Below, in pieces: positions 1-9,134 of a stretch of DNA of 64,000 bases (positions are counted from its first letter, which is position 1; the number at the start of each line of letters is the position of its first letter). Both the position numbers and the translations under genes were made by a program. The notes below the pieces were generated by a model. That model made no database searches, had not been told where the DNA came from, and saw only the letters and a program-made list of their open reading frames with translations. Origin of the DNA: Streptomyces viridochromogenes DSM 40736 (GTDB lineage: Bacteria > Actinomycetota > Actinomycetes > Streptomycetales > Streptomycetaceae); the NCBI RefSeq assembly GCF_000158955.1, contig NZ_GG657757.1, positions 2,224,197 to 2,288,196 of the forward strand, read 5' to 3'.

Positions 1-206
1 GCACGGAAGCCGCCCGTGCGGTCCTGGACGTCCCGGATCATCCGCAGGTGCTCGATGCGCTCGGCGTTGGTCTCGCCGGTGCCCATGAGCATGGTCGACG
101 TGGACTCCACGCCCAGGCCGTGCGCGATCTCCATGATCTCCAGCCAGCGCTCGCCGGACTCCTTCAGCGGGGCGATGGCCTTGCGGGGCCGCTCCGGCAG
201 CAGCTC
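1..206 (-). pseudogene. mqnC: 5'-truncated mqnC fragment (dehypoxanthine futalosine cyclase, radical-SAM)
   Basis: The minus strand encodes an uninterrupted peptide running ELLPERPRKAIAPLKE, then GERWLEIMEIAHGLGVEST, MLMGTGETNAERIEHLRM and IRDVQDRTGGFRA. This matches, from memory, the middle of Streptomyces MqnC, the radical-SAM enzyme that makes cyclic dehypoxanthine futalosine in menaquinone synthesis. Similarity stops abruptly at about base 206: the next upstream codons read SPASSTT, not the expected glycine/alanine-rich stretch, and no start codon or radical-SAM CxxxCxxC motif follows before the divergent gene at 257/272. The part to the left is outside the window. What is visible looks like a gene that lost its N-terminal half. 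It could be a duplicate remnant with the functional copy elsewhere. Identity is fairly sure; pseudogene status is inferred from the missing 5' half. Confidence 0.7.
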
Positions 207-271
207 GGTCGTGGAACTCGCCGGACTCCTGGAAGCCGCACAACCGGCCCACCCGGGTGGATGATGCGCCC

Positions 272-1441
272 ATGAAGCCCAAACCCCACCAAAACGCCCT
301 CCTGGACGAGCGCATCACCGGAGCGCTGGTCGGAGCGGCTGTCGGCGACGCCCTCGGCGGCCCCGTCGAGGGCTACTCCCCCGAGCAGATCCTCGAACGG
401 CACGGCGGCCGCGTCCACGGCATCGTCGGCCCCTGGCACGGCGACGCCTGGCGCACCGCCCGCCCCCTCGCCCCGTACCACAAGGGCGACGGCCACGTCA
501 CCGACGACACCTTGATGACCCACGCCCTGGTGCGGGTCTACGCCCGGGTCCGCGACCACCTGGACGCCTACGCGGTCGCCGATCACCTCGTCCCCGACCT
601 GATGACCGAGCCGCGCTGGATCCCGGAACTGGAGACCGAGGCCCTCCCCCTCCAGCGGATCTTCCTGGCGGAGAAGTGGCTGGTGACGAGGATCCACTAC
701 GGCCACGCCGACCCGCGCGAGGCCGGCACCGGCAACATCGTCAACTGCGGTGCGGCGATGTACATGGCCCCGGTCGGCCTGGTCAACGCGGCCAACCCGC
801 GGGCGGCGTACGCGGAGGCCCTGGACGTCGCCGGCGCGCACCAGTCGTCGTACGGCCGTGAGGCGGCGGGTGTCCTGGCCGCGGCGGTGGCGGCGGCGTG
901 CGCCCCGGGAGCGACGCCGGACTCGGTCATCTCGACCTGCCTGTCCCTGGCGAAGGACGGCACCCGCACGGCCATCGAGCGGGTCTGCGAGGAGGCCTCC
1001 CGCCACACCGACTTCGAGTCGGCGCTCGCACCCCTGCGTGCGGCGGTGACTCCGTACGACACGGTCGGCCCCGACTACCGCTCCCCCTCCCTCGGCGCCC
1101 GCCGCCCCTCCCGCCTGCACGCGATCGAGGAACTCCCCATCGCCCTGGGCATGCTGCTCATCTCCCGGGGCGACTACCGCCACGCGGTCCTCGGCGCCGT
1201 GAACTACGGCCGGGACTGCGACTCCATCGCCACGATGGCCGGAGCGCTGGCCGGGGCCCTGGGCTCACCGCCCCCCGAGGACTGGGCCAAGGCGATCGCG
1301 GAGGCCAGCCGCCTGGACCTCTGGGAACCGGCGGCCACGCTCAGCGAGGTCACCCGCGAGATCTTCACCCGGGACGTGACCCGCCGCCGCACCCACGAAC
1401 GAGCCTTCGCGTCCCTCGGAGGACCGGAATGCTCCGACTGA
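272..1441 (+). CDS. ADP-ribosylglycohydrolase-family protein (first of pair)
   Basis: The 389-residue product opens with ITGALVGAAVGDALGGPVEGY, the N-terminal signature of the ADP-ribosylglycohydrolase (DraG/ARH) family. It carries the acidic metal-binding motifs GHVTDDTLMTHA near residue 75 and GRDCDSIATMAGALAG near 320, so both halves of the binuclear metal site are present. Family members hydrolyse N- or O-glycosidic bonds to ADP-ribose or related ribosides; the substrate here is unknown. The ATG at 272 is preferred because family similarity begins just after it, but an in-frame GTG at 257 is possible and neither has a convincing Shine-Dalgarno. It is the first gene of a four-gene operon and overlaps the next gene by 13 bp. 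Confidence 0.88.
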   Translation: MKPKPHQNALLDERITGALVGAAVGDALGGPVEGYSPEQILERHGGRVHGIVGPWHGDAWRTARPLAPYHKGDGHVTDDTLMTHALVRVYARVRDHLDAYAVADHLVPDLMTEPRWIPELETEALPLQRIFLAEKWLVTRIHYGHADPREAGTGNIVNCGAAMYMAPVGLVNAANPRAAYAEALDVAGAHQSSYGREAAGVLAAAVAAACAPGATPDSVISTCLSLAKDGTRTAIERVCEEASRHTDFESALAPLRAAVTPYDTVGPDYRSPSLGARRPSRLHAIEELPIALGMLLISRGDYRHAVLGAVNYGRDCDSIATMAGALAGALGSPPPEDWAKAIAEASRLDLWEPAATLSEVTREIFTRDVTRRRTHERAFASLGGPECSD

Positions 1442-2907
1442 CCTGGGTCCAGCCGGAAGACCTGATCGGCCACGAACTGCGCCAGGCAGCCCAGGACGGG
1501 CGCGAGCCGTCGGCGATCGCGTCCCGCTGGAGAGCGGCAGGCGGCCCGGACGCCCCCCTCACGGCAGGCGCGTCCCCCACCCCGGCCTCCCGCTACCTCC
1601 GCCGACTGGCAAACGACCTCCTCGACGAACTGACCGACCTCCCCAGCACATTGTCGGAAGACGAACCAACAGCCCTGGAAACCATCAGAGCAGCCTGCCC
1701 CCAATGGCCGCCCCCGCCTGCGGCCAAGCGACCGCCATCTGCGGGCAAGCGACCGCCGTCTGCGGGCAGTCGTGCCGCTGGGGCGGCACGGGTGGGCGCA
1801 GACTGCACCCCGCCGGCGCCGGTGAGCGCCCCCACCCCCACCTCGGCCACCACCCCGCAGCACCTCGAAGCCGCCTGGCTGGGCAGAGCCACCGGCTGCC
1901 TCCTGGGCAAACCAGTCGAAAAACTCCCCCTCGACGGCATCCGCCAACTGGCCAGATCCACCGGCAACTGGCCCCTCACCACCTACTTCACAGCCAGGGG
2001 CGTCCCCGAGGACCTCCTCCGGAAGCACCCTTGGAACCGCCGCTCGGCGAACAACTCCCTCGCCGAGAACATCGACGGCATGCCCGAGGACGACGACCTC
2101 AACTACCCCCTCCTCAACCTCCTCGTCCTCGGGCGCCACGGCAGAACCTTCACCACCACGGACGTGGCCCGCACCTGGCTGGAGGAACTCCCCGCCGCCC
2201 GCACCTTCACCGCCGAACGCATCGCCTACCGCAACCTCCTCACCGGCCTGGAACCCCCGCACACCGCCCGCCACCGCAACCCGTTCCGCGAATGGATCGG
2301 CGCCCTGATCCGGGCCGACGTCCACGGCTGGACCAACCCCGGCGACCCGGCCGCCGCCGCGGAACAGGCCCACCGCGACGCCACCCTCACCCACACCGCC
2401 AACGGCGTCTACGCGGCGATGTTCACGGCGGCCACCATCGCGACGGCCGCGACCCGCGAACACGACATCCACACCTGCCTCCGCACCGGCCTCACCGTCG
2501 TGCCCCCGCGCTCCCGCCTCGCCCGAGCCGTCCGCCACGCCATCCGACTGGCGGGCGAGCACGAGGACTTCGACACGGTCGTCGACGAACTCCACGCCAC
2601 CCACGCCCGCACGTACCACTGGGTGCACGCCGTCCCCAACACCGCCCTGATCGCCGCCGCCCTCACCCATGCGAACGGCGACTTCTCCGGCTCCATCTGC
2701 CGTGCCGTGAGCGGCGGTTGGGACACCGACTCGAGCGGCGCGACCACCGGCGGCATCGCGGCCCTCCTCGCCGGCTCGCCCTCCGCACTCCCCGACCGCT
2801 GGACGGCCCCCCTGAAGAACCGGCTCTCCACCTCCGTCGGCGACTTCAACGGCATCGGCTTCGACACCCTCGCCCACCTCACCGACCGGGAGGCCCACCG
2901 CCCATGA
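1429..2907 (+). CDS. ADP-ribosylglycohydrolase-family protein with extra N-terminal domain and repeat-derived linker
   Basis: The product is about 492 residues. Residues 1-80 form a small unrecognised domain beginning MLRLTWVQPEDLIGHELRQ. Residues about 95-145 are a Pro/Ala/Lys linker containing the tandem and dispersed DNA repeats listed separately. From about residue 145, HLEAAWLGRATGCLLGKPVE starts a second ADP-ribosylglycohydrolase fold, ending with GGWDTDSSGATTGGIAALLAG, which contains the C-terminal metal-binding aspartates. The N-terminal acidic motif reads MPEDDDLNYPLL instead of TDDT, so metal binding and activity may differ from the preceding paralogue. It overlaps the previous gene by 13 bp and the next by 4 bp (ATGA). 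The start was placed at the ATG inside the end of the first gene. Confidence 0.85.
   Translation: MLRLTWVQPEDLIGHELRQAAQDGREPSAIASRWRAAGGPDAPLTAGASPTPASRYLRRLANDLLDELTDLPSTLSEDEPTALETIRAACPQWPPPPAAKRPPSAGKRPPSAGSRAAGAARVGADCTPPAPVSAPTPTSATTPQHLEAAWLGRATGCLLGKPVEKLPLDGIRQLARSTGNWPLTTYFTARGVPEDLLRKHPWNRRSANNSLAENIDGMPEDDDLNYPLLNLLVLGRHGRTFTTTDVARTWLEELPAARTFTAERIAYRNLLTGLEPPHTARHRNPFREWIGALIRADVHGWTNPGDPAAAAEQAHRDATLTHTANGVYAAMFTAATIATAATREHDIHTCLRTGLTVVPPRSRLARAVRHAIRLAGEHEDFDTVVDELHATHARTYHWVHAVPNTALIAAALTHANGDFSGSICRAVSGGWDTDSSGATTGGIAALLAGSPSALPDRWTAPLKNRLSTSVGDFNGIGFDTLAHLTDREAHRP
1718..1801 (+). repeat. 21-bp tandem repeat inside CDS, running into a dispersed repeat
   Basis: Two near-identical 21-bp units (1718-1738 and 1739-1759, differing at two positions) each begin CTGCGG and encode a KRPPSAG-like heptapeptide. 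A third, diverged unit starts at 1760 and leads straight into the dispersed palindromic element. All units are multiples of three, so the reading frame of the glycohydrolase gene stays open. Confidence 0.85.
1760..1801 (+). repeat. dispersed palindromic repeat, copy 1 (inside a coding sequence)
   Basis: These 42 bases are identical to 24511-24552 elsewhere in the window, and weaker similarity continues about 20 bases further. The core is a hairpin with arms GTGCCGC and GCGGCAC around a TGGG loop. I recognise it as a repeat scattered through Streptomyces genomes, normally intergenic. Here it lies in frame within the linker of the second ADP-ribosylglycohydrolase. Confidence 0.85.
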
Positions 2908-4127
2908 CCGCGCCCACGACCGCGCCCGTCTCCGCGCCCATGACCGCTCCCCTCACCGGCCTCCGCGTCCTCGACCTCGCCACCCTCTTCGCCGGCCCGC
3001 TCGCCGCCACCCTGCTCGGCGACTTCGGCGCGGAGGTCGTCAAGGTCGAGCATCCGTCGAGACCGGACCCGTCCCGCGGCCACGGTCCGTCGAAGGACGG
3101 CGTGGGCCTGTGGTGGAAGATGCTCGGCCGCAACAAGCGCACCATCACACTCGACCTGTCGAAGCCCGGCGGCCGCACCACCCTGCTGCGGCTCGCCGCC
3201 ACCGCCGACGTGGTCATCGAGAACTTCCGCCCCGGCACCCTGGAGAAGTGGGACCTGGGCTGGCCGGAGCTGTCGGCCGCCAACCCGCGTCTGGTGCTGG
3301 CCCGCGTCACCGGCTTCGGCCAGTTCGGCCCCTACGCGCACCGCCCCGGCTTCGGCACCCTCGCCGAGGCGATGAGCGGCTTCGCGGCGATCACCGGCGA
3401 ACCGGACGCGCCCCCGACGCTGCCGCCGTTCGGCCTGGCCGACTCCATCGCCGGTCTGACGACGGCCTACGCCGTCATGACGGCGCTCGCCGCCCGCGAC
3501 CGCACCGGCGAGGGCCAGGTCGTCGACATGGCGCTGATCGAACCGATCCTGGCCGCCCTCGGCCCCCAGCCCCTCTGGTACGACCAGCTCGGCCACGTCC
3601 AGCCCCGCACCGGCAACCGCTCCCCCAACAACGCCCCGCGCGGCGTGTACCGCACCGCCGACGGCACCTGGGTCGCCGTGTCGACGTCGGCCCAGTCGGT
3701 CGCGGAACGCGTGATGCGCCTGGTGGGCCGTCCGGAGCTGATCGACGAGCCGTGGTTCGCCACGGGCGCCGAGCGCGCCCGCCACGCCGACGTCCTGGAC
3801 GAGGCGGTCGGCTCCTGGATCGCCGCGCGCACCCGCACCGACGTCATCGCGGCCTTCGAGAAGGCGGAAGCCGCGGTGGCCCCGGTCCAGGACGTCCGGG
3901 ACGTGATGGCGGACCCGCAGTACCGGGCCCTGAACACCATCACCACCGTCGACGACCCGGACCTGGGCCCCCTACGGATGCAGAACGTCCTCTTCCGGCT
4001 CTCCGCCACGCCCGGCGCGATCCGCTGGGCCGGCCGCCCGCACGGCGCGGACACCGACGAGGTCCTGACCGAACTCGGCCTCACCGAGACCGACCTCAAG
4101 GCCTTGCGCACGGAGGGCGCCCTGTGA
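2904..4127 (+). CDS. CaiB/BaiF type III CoA-transferase
   Basis: The 407-residue product shows the family III CoA-transferase start (LRVLDLATLFAGPLAATLLGDFGAEVVKVEHP) and the features of formyl-CoA-transferase-like enzymes: NKRTITLDLSKPGG, ENFRPGTLEKWDLGW, and the region GQVVDMALIEPI holding the catalytic aspartate. These enzymes move CoA between carboxylic acids by anhydride/thioester intermediates in the cytosol. Donor and acceptor acids cannot be read from sequence. The ATG overlaps the preceding stop (ATGA), and the next gene starts within this stop (GTGA), so translation is probably coupled. A second in-frame ATG at 2940 lies just before the conserved region and could be the real start. 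Confidence 0.92.
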   Translation: MTAPTTAPVSAPMTAPLTGLRVLDLATLFAGPLAATLLGDFGAEVVKVEHPSRPDPSRGHGPSKDGVGLWWKMLGRNKRTITLDLSKPGGRTTLLRLAATADVVIENFRPGTLEKWDLGWPELSAANPRLVLARVTGFGQFGPYAHRPGFGTLAEAMSGFAAITGEPDAPPTLPPFGLADSIAGLTTAYAVMTALAARDRTGEGQVVDMALIEPILAALGPQPLWYDQLGHVQPRTGNRSPNNAPRGVYRTADGTWVAVSTSAQSVAERVMRLVGRPELIDEPWFATGAERARHADVLDEAVGSWIAARTRTDVIAAFEKAEAAVAPVQDVRDVMADPQYRALNTITTVDDPDLGPLRMQNVLFRLSATPGAIRWAGRPHGADTDEVLTELGLTETDLKALRTEGAL

Positions 4128-5215
4128 CGGCGGCGCCCCCGCTCACCTGGCTCTACGCACCGGGCGACCGCCCGCACGTGGTGGCCAAGGCCCTCACCGC
4201 CGGTGCCGACGTCGTCGTCGTCGACCTGGAGGACGCGGTCGCCCCGGACCGGAAGGCGTATGCCCGCGCGGCCGCCGCCGAGCTGCTCGGCGAGCCGCAG
4301 CCCGTCCCGGTCCATGTCCGCGTCAACGCCCTCGACAGCCCCTGGGGCGAGCAGGACGTCGCCGCGATCGGCCCGGCCCCGGGTCTGTCGGGGCTGCGGC
4401 TGCCCAAGGTGGCCTCCCCGGCCGGGATCACACACATCGCGCACCGGACCACTGCCGGCCTGTACGCCTTGCTGGAGACAGCCCTCGCCGTGGAACGGGC
4501 GTACGCCATCGCCACGGCCCATCCGTGTCTCCGGGGCATCGCGCTCGGCGAGGCGGACCTGCGGGCCGACCTGGGCGTACGCGACGACGCGGGTCTCGAC
4601 TGGTCACGTTCCCGGGTGGTGGTGGCGGCCCGGGCCGCGGGCCTGCCCCCGCCGGCGCAGTCGGTGCACCCGGACATCCGCGACCTGGACGGGCTGGCCG
4701 CCTCCTGCGCCCACGGCCGCGCCCTGGGCTTCCTGGGCAGGGCCGCGATCCACCCCCGCCAGCTCCCGGTGATCGAGCGGGCCTTCCTGCCCACCGAGCG
4801 GGAGATCGAAGAGGCGGAGACGGTCGTCAAGGCGGCGGCGACGGAACAGGGCGCCCGGGCCCTCCCGGACGGGCGCTTCGTCGACACGGCGGTGGTGACG
4901 GCGGCCCAGCGCACCCTGTCACTGGCACGCCGCCGGGTAGACGCGCCGAGGGGCGCCCCGGAAAGGGTCCGGGGCCCCCCCTCAAACTCGAATGTCGAAC
5001 GGTTGATCCGTCAGGGCCTTTTTTCGCCGAACCCGGCCTCGTCCTTGGACTCGTCGTCGGCGTCGTCGGCGTCGGCCTTGCTCTCGCCGTCGGCCTTGCT
5101 CTCGCCGTCGGCCTGGCTCTCGTCGGTCTTGGCGTCCGCGGTGGCTTCACCGCCGGAGGCGGGCTCCACCACGGCCTCCCGGCCCGGCCGGGTCTTCGCC
5201 GACACCACGAGGTAG
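4124..5215 (+). CDS. HpcH/HpaI aldolase / CitE-like lyase, with C-terminal overhang over lgt
   Basis: Residues 1-270 form a CitE/HpcH-type TIM barrel: LYAPGDRPHVVAKALTAGAD, VVVDLEDAVAPDRK (metal-site acidic residues), VHVRVNALDSPWG, LRLPKVASP, GIALGEADLRADLGV and GRAAIHPRQLPVIERAF. Relatives cleave or form malyl-, citramalyl- or citryl-CoA thioesters, which fits the CoA-transferase next door. The GTG start overlaps the CoA-transferase stop by 4 bp. The family normally ends near residue 275, but this frame runs on to 363 residues with no stop, passing about 205 bp antisense into the 3' end of lgt. The tail is low-complexity Ser/Ala/Leu and is effectively the antisense reading of the lgt repeat region. 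Confidence 0.88.
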   Translation: MTAAPPLTWLYAPGDRPHVVAKALTAGADVVVVDLEDAVAPDRKAYARAAAAELLGEPQPVPVHVRVNALDSPWGEQDVAAIGPAPGLSGLRLPKVASPAGITHIAHRTTAGLYALLETALAVERAYAIATAHPCLRGIALGEADLRADLGVRDDAGLDWSRSRVVVAARAAGLPPPAQSVHPDIRDLDGLAASCAHGRALGFLGRAAIHPRQLPVIERAFLPTEREIEEAETVVKAAATEQGARALPDGRFVDTAVVTAAQRTLSLARRRVDAPRGAPERVRGPPSNSNVERLIRQGLFSPNPASSLDSSSASSASALLSPSALLSPSAWLSSVLASAVASPPEAGSTTASRPGRVFADTTR

Positions 5216-5970
5216 GCCACCGCGAGCAGGAACACGAAGATCGCGGTCCACACGTTGAGCCGGAGACCCAGGATGTGGTGGGCGTCGTCGACGCGCATGT
5301 ACTCGATCCACCCACGCCCCGCGCAGTACGCGGCGACGTACAGCGCGAACGCCCGGCCGTGTCCCAGCCGGAAGCGGCGGTCCGCCCAGATGACCAGGAG
5401 CGCGACGCCGATGCACCACAGCGACTCGTACAGGAACGTCGGGTGGTAGGTGCCCGGCACCCGTCCGTCCGCGGACGAGGTGATCTCCAGGGCCCAGGGC
5501 AGGTCGGTGGGCTTGCCGTACAGCTCCTGGTTGAACCAGTTGCCCCAGCGGCCGATCGCCTGGGCGAGGGCGATGCCCGGCGCGACGGCGTCCGCGTACG
5601 CGGGCATCGGGATGCCCCGGCGCCGGCAGCCGATCCACGCACCGAGCGCGCCCAGTGCGATCGCGCCCCAGATGCCGAGGCCGCCCTCCCAGATCTTGAA
5701 GGCGTCCACCCAGTCACGGCCCTCGCTGAAGTACAGCTCGTAGTCCGTGATCACGTGGTAGAGCCGGCCGCCGACCAGGCCGAAGGGCACGGCCCAGACC
5801 GCGATGTCGGCCACCGTGCCGGCCCGCCCGCCCCGGGCGATCCAGCGCTTGTTGCCGAGCCAGACGGCAACGAAGACGCCGATGATGATGCAGAACGCGT
5901 AGCCGCGCAGCGGAATGGGGCCGAGGTACAGCACCCCGCGCGACGGGCTGGGAATGAAGGCAAGTTCCAT
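5011..5970 (-). CDS. lgt: prolipoprotein diacylglyceryl transferase
   Basis: Lgt transfers diacylglycerol from phosphatidylglycerol to the lipobox cysteine of prolipoproteins in the membrane. The 319-residue product begins MELAFIPSPSRGVLYLGPIP and has about seven hydrophobic segments, the HVITDYELY region, and the Lgt signature GRWGNWFNQELYG. The last 60 residues are a charged tail rich in Asp, Glu, Lys and Ser, made partly of tandem 6-residue SKADGE units. A longer start at 6006 exists, but similarity begins at the ATG at 5970. It lies downstream of trpA and the DsbA-like gene on the same strand and converges with the CitE-like gene, whose frame overlaps it. Confidence 0.96.
   Translation of the reverse strand: MELAFIPSPSRGVLYLGPIPLRGYAFCIIIGVFVAVWLGNKRWIARGGRAGTVADIAVWAVPFGLVGGRLYHVITDYELYFSEGRDWVDAFKIWEGGLGIWGAIALGALGAWIGCRRRGIPMPAYADAVAPGIALAQAIGRWGNWFNQELYGKPTDLPWALEITSSADGRVPGTYHPTFLYESLWCIGVALLVIWADRRFRLGHGRAFALYVAAYCAGRGWIEYMRVDDAHHILGLRLNVWTAIFVFLLAVAYLVVSAKTRPGREAVVEPASGGEATADAKTDESQADGESKADGESKADADDADDESKDEAGFGEKRP
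5071..5124 (-). repeat. three tandem 18-bp units in the lgt tail
   Basis: Three consecutive 18-bp units start at 5071, 5089 and 5107; the first two are identical and the third differs at two positions. On the minus strand they encode SKADGE-type hexapeptides in the acidic C-terminal tail of Lgt, a site likely to vary in length between strains. Confidence 0.8.
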
Positions 5971-6054
5971 GGCAAGGTCGACGCTACCGTGCCGGGCCGG
6001 GGCCACGGCAGGCAGCCCGGCTACGGGTCCATAACGGGGGCGTGAGAAAAGCCC

Positions 6055-6831
6055 TTACCCCTTGTTCTGCTCCTCCACCATCTTCTTGAACTTCGCCGGC
6101 GTCATCGTCCGGTCCTGGTAGATGTTCTCGCCGTCGAACAGCACGGTCGGCGTGCCCGAGAAACCGCCCTTGTTGAACGCCTGGTGGGACTTGGCGACCC
6201 AGGTGTTGTGCGTGCCGCTCTCGACGCACTTGCGGAAGGCGGGGGTGTCCAGGCCGTCGACCTTGCCGGCCAGCTCGATCAGCTTGGCGTTGCCGGCGTA
6301 GGCGTCGTCGACCTCCTGGGGCTGGTTCTCGAAGAGCACGTCGTGGTACGCGGCGAACTTCCCGGCGTCCTGGGCGCAGGCCGCGGCGTTGGCCGCGTTG
6401 CGGGAGCCGCTGCCGCCCATGTTGCCGTCGATGAGGGTGACCAGGTGGTACTCGACCTTGAGCTGGCCGGCGTCGGTCAGCTCGTGGATCACCGGCCGGT
6501 ACGCCGTCTCGAAGGACTTGCAGGCCGGGCAGCGGAAGTCCTCCCAGACCGTGAGCGTGGACTTGGCGCTGTCCTTGCCGACCGGGATGGCGAGACCGTC
6601 CTTGCCCTGGGCTCCGGAGGGCGCCACGACCGGGCCCGAAGCCTCGCTCTCGTCGTCCTTCCCGGCGTTGGCGGCGACGACGCCGATCACCGCCGCGAGT
6701 CCCAGGACGGCGACGACGGCCCCGCCCACGATCAGCGCGCGCCGGCGCTTGTCCGCGGACTTCTGCTTCTCGCGCTCGACCGCCAGCCGCTCTCGGGCGG
6801 TGCGCTTTCCCTCACGGTTCTTCTCGCTCAC
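6055..6831 (-). CDS. membrane-anchored DsbA-family thiol oxidoreductase
   Basis: The 258-residue product has a basic cytoplasmic N-terminus (residues 1-30, VSEKNREGKRTARERL), one membrane segment (LIVGGAVVAVLGLAAVIGVV, about 32-52), and an extracytoplasmic thioredoxin-fold domain with the active site CPAC in VWEDFRCPACKSFE. The cis-Pro loop is GFSGTPTVLFDG. Such proteins form or shuffle disulfides outside the membrane. A second member of the same architecture is encoded at 35063-35881. The GTG at 6831 is the start that keeps the conserved VSEKN N-terminus. It lies between trpA and lgt, with a hairpin-rich 86-bp gap upstream. Confidence 0.9.
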   Translation of the reverse strand: MSEKNREGKRTARERLAVEREKQKSADKRRRALIVGGAVVAVLGLAAVIGVVAANAGKDDESEASGPVVAPSGAQGKDGLAIPVGKDSAKSTLTVWEDFRCPACKSFETAYRPVIHELTDAGQLKVEYHLVTLIDGNMGGSGSRNAANAAACAQDAGKFAAYHDVLFENQPQEVDDAYAGNAKLIELAGKVDGLDTPAFRKCVESGTHNTWVAKSHQAFNKGGFSGTPTVLFDGENIYQDRTMTPAKFKKMVEEQNKG

Positions 6832-6847
6832 ACCCCGGAAACGAACC

Positions 6848-6917
6848 GGGGAGGCGCACCGCGCCTCCCCGGCCCCAGGTCCACCCGTAAGAGGGACCCG
6901 TATGACTTCCCTCTTAC
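6848..6917 (-). terminator. two hairpins directly downstream of trpA
   Basis: Immediately after the trpA stop codon an inverted repeat pairs GTAAGAGGGA (6887-6896) with TCCCTCTTAC (6908-6917). A second pairs GGGGAGGCG (6848-6856) with CGCCTCCCC (6862-6870). The first could partly terminate or stabilise the trp message before the DsbA-like gene. Neither is followed by a long U-run, as is common in Streptomyces. Confidence 0.6.
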
Positions 6918-7732
6918 TTACGCCTGTCCGCGCACGCCCTTCGCGAGGTCGCCCGCGAGCGCCCGCACGGCTTCCAGTCCGGCCGCGTCGTCCGGGGCGT
7001 CCAGGATGGCCTTGACGAAGGCCGAGCCGACGATCACGCCGTCGGCGAAGCCGGCGACCTCGGCGGCCTGGGTGGCGTTGGAGACGCCGAGCCCGACGCA
7101 GACGGGCAGGTCGGTGCCGGTGGCGCGGGTGCGTCCCACCAGGTCCTCGGCCTGTGAGCTGACCGTCGCGCGGGTGCCGGTGACGCCCATGAGGGAGGCG
7201 GCGTAGACGAAGCCGCTGCCCGCCGCGGTGATCTGCGCGAGCCGCTCGTCCTTGCTGCTGGGCGCGACGACGAAGACGGTGGCGAGACCGTGCTTCTCCG
7301 CGTGCTCCCGCCACAGTGCCGACTCCTGCACGGGCAGGTCGGGCAGGATGCACCCGGCGCCGCCCGCCTCGGCGAGTTCGGCGGTGAACCGTTCGACGCC
7401 GTAGCGGTCGATGGGGTTCCAGTACGTCATGACGAGGATGGGCTTGCCGGTGGCGGAGTGCGCCTCGCGGACGGTGCGCATCACGTCGGCGATCTTGACG
7501 CCGCCGCGCAGGGCGATGTCGTCGGCGGTCTGGATGACGGGCCCGTCGAGGACGGGGTCGCTGTGCGGCAGGCCCACCTCGACGACGTCGGCGCCGCCGT
7601 CGATGACGGCCTTGATCGCCTCGATGCCGCCGTCCACGGTCGGGAACCCGGCCGGGAGGTAGGCGATGAGAGCGGACCGCCCCTCGGACCTGGCCGTGGC
7701 GAGGGTGTCGGCCAGCAGTCGGATGTTCCCGC

Positions 7733-7736
<4 letters not shown>
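6918..7736 (-). CDS. trpA: tryptophan synthase alpha subunit
   Basis: TrpA cleaves indole-3-glycerol phosphate to indole and glyceraldehyde 3-phosphate and channels indole to TrpB. The 272-residue TIM barrel shows [41 protein letters not shown] with the catalytic glutamate and aspartate region, [19 protein letters not shown] and [11 protein letters not shown]. The GTG start overlaps the trpB stop by 4 bp (GTGA), so translation is probably coupled to give matched subunits. It is the last trp gene of the trpCXBA run. Confidence 0.97.
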
Positions 7737-9019
<1,283 letters not shown>

Positions 9020-9090
9020 GCGGATACCTCACGGTGAGTGGTGTTGAACGCACTAGTCGCCGTGGGGGCGGGGCTTCGTCAGTCGGCCGC

Positions 9091-9134
9091 CGGCCGGCTG
9101 TGGCTTGTCGCGCAGTTCCCCGCGCCCCTAAAGG
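9091..9134. repeat. dispersed Streptomyces intergenic repeat overlapping the trpX stop
   Basis: The plus-strand text GGCTTGTCGCGCAGTTCCCC followed by GCGCCCCTAAAGGGC is one I recognise as a repeat found in many copies between Streptomyces genes. Its right edge contains a short palindrome (GCGCCC/GGGCGC), and on the minus strand the TAG stop codon of trpX lies inside it. Confidence 0.65.

Noticed and set aside
1718..1801. CRISPR-like repeat array
   Set aside because: The units are directly tandem with no spacers and are part of a coding sequence.
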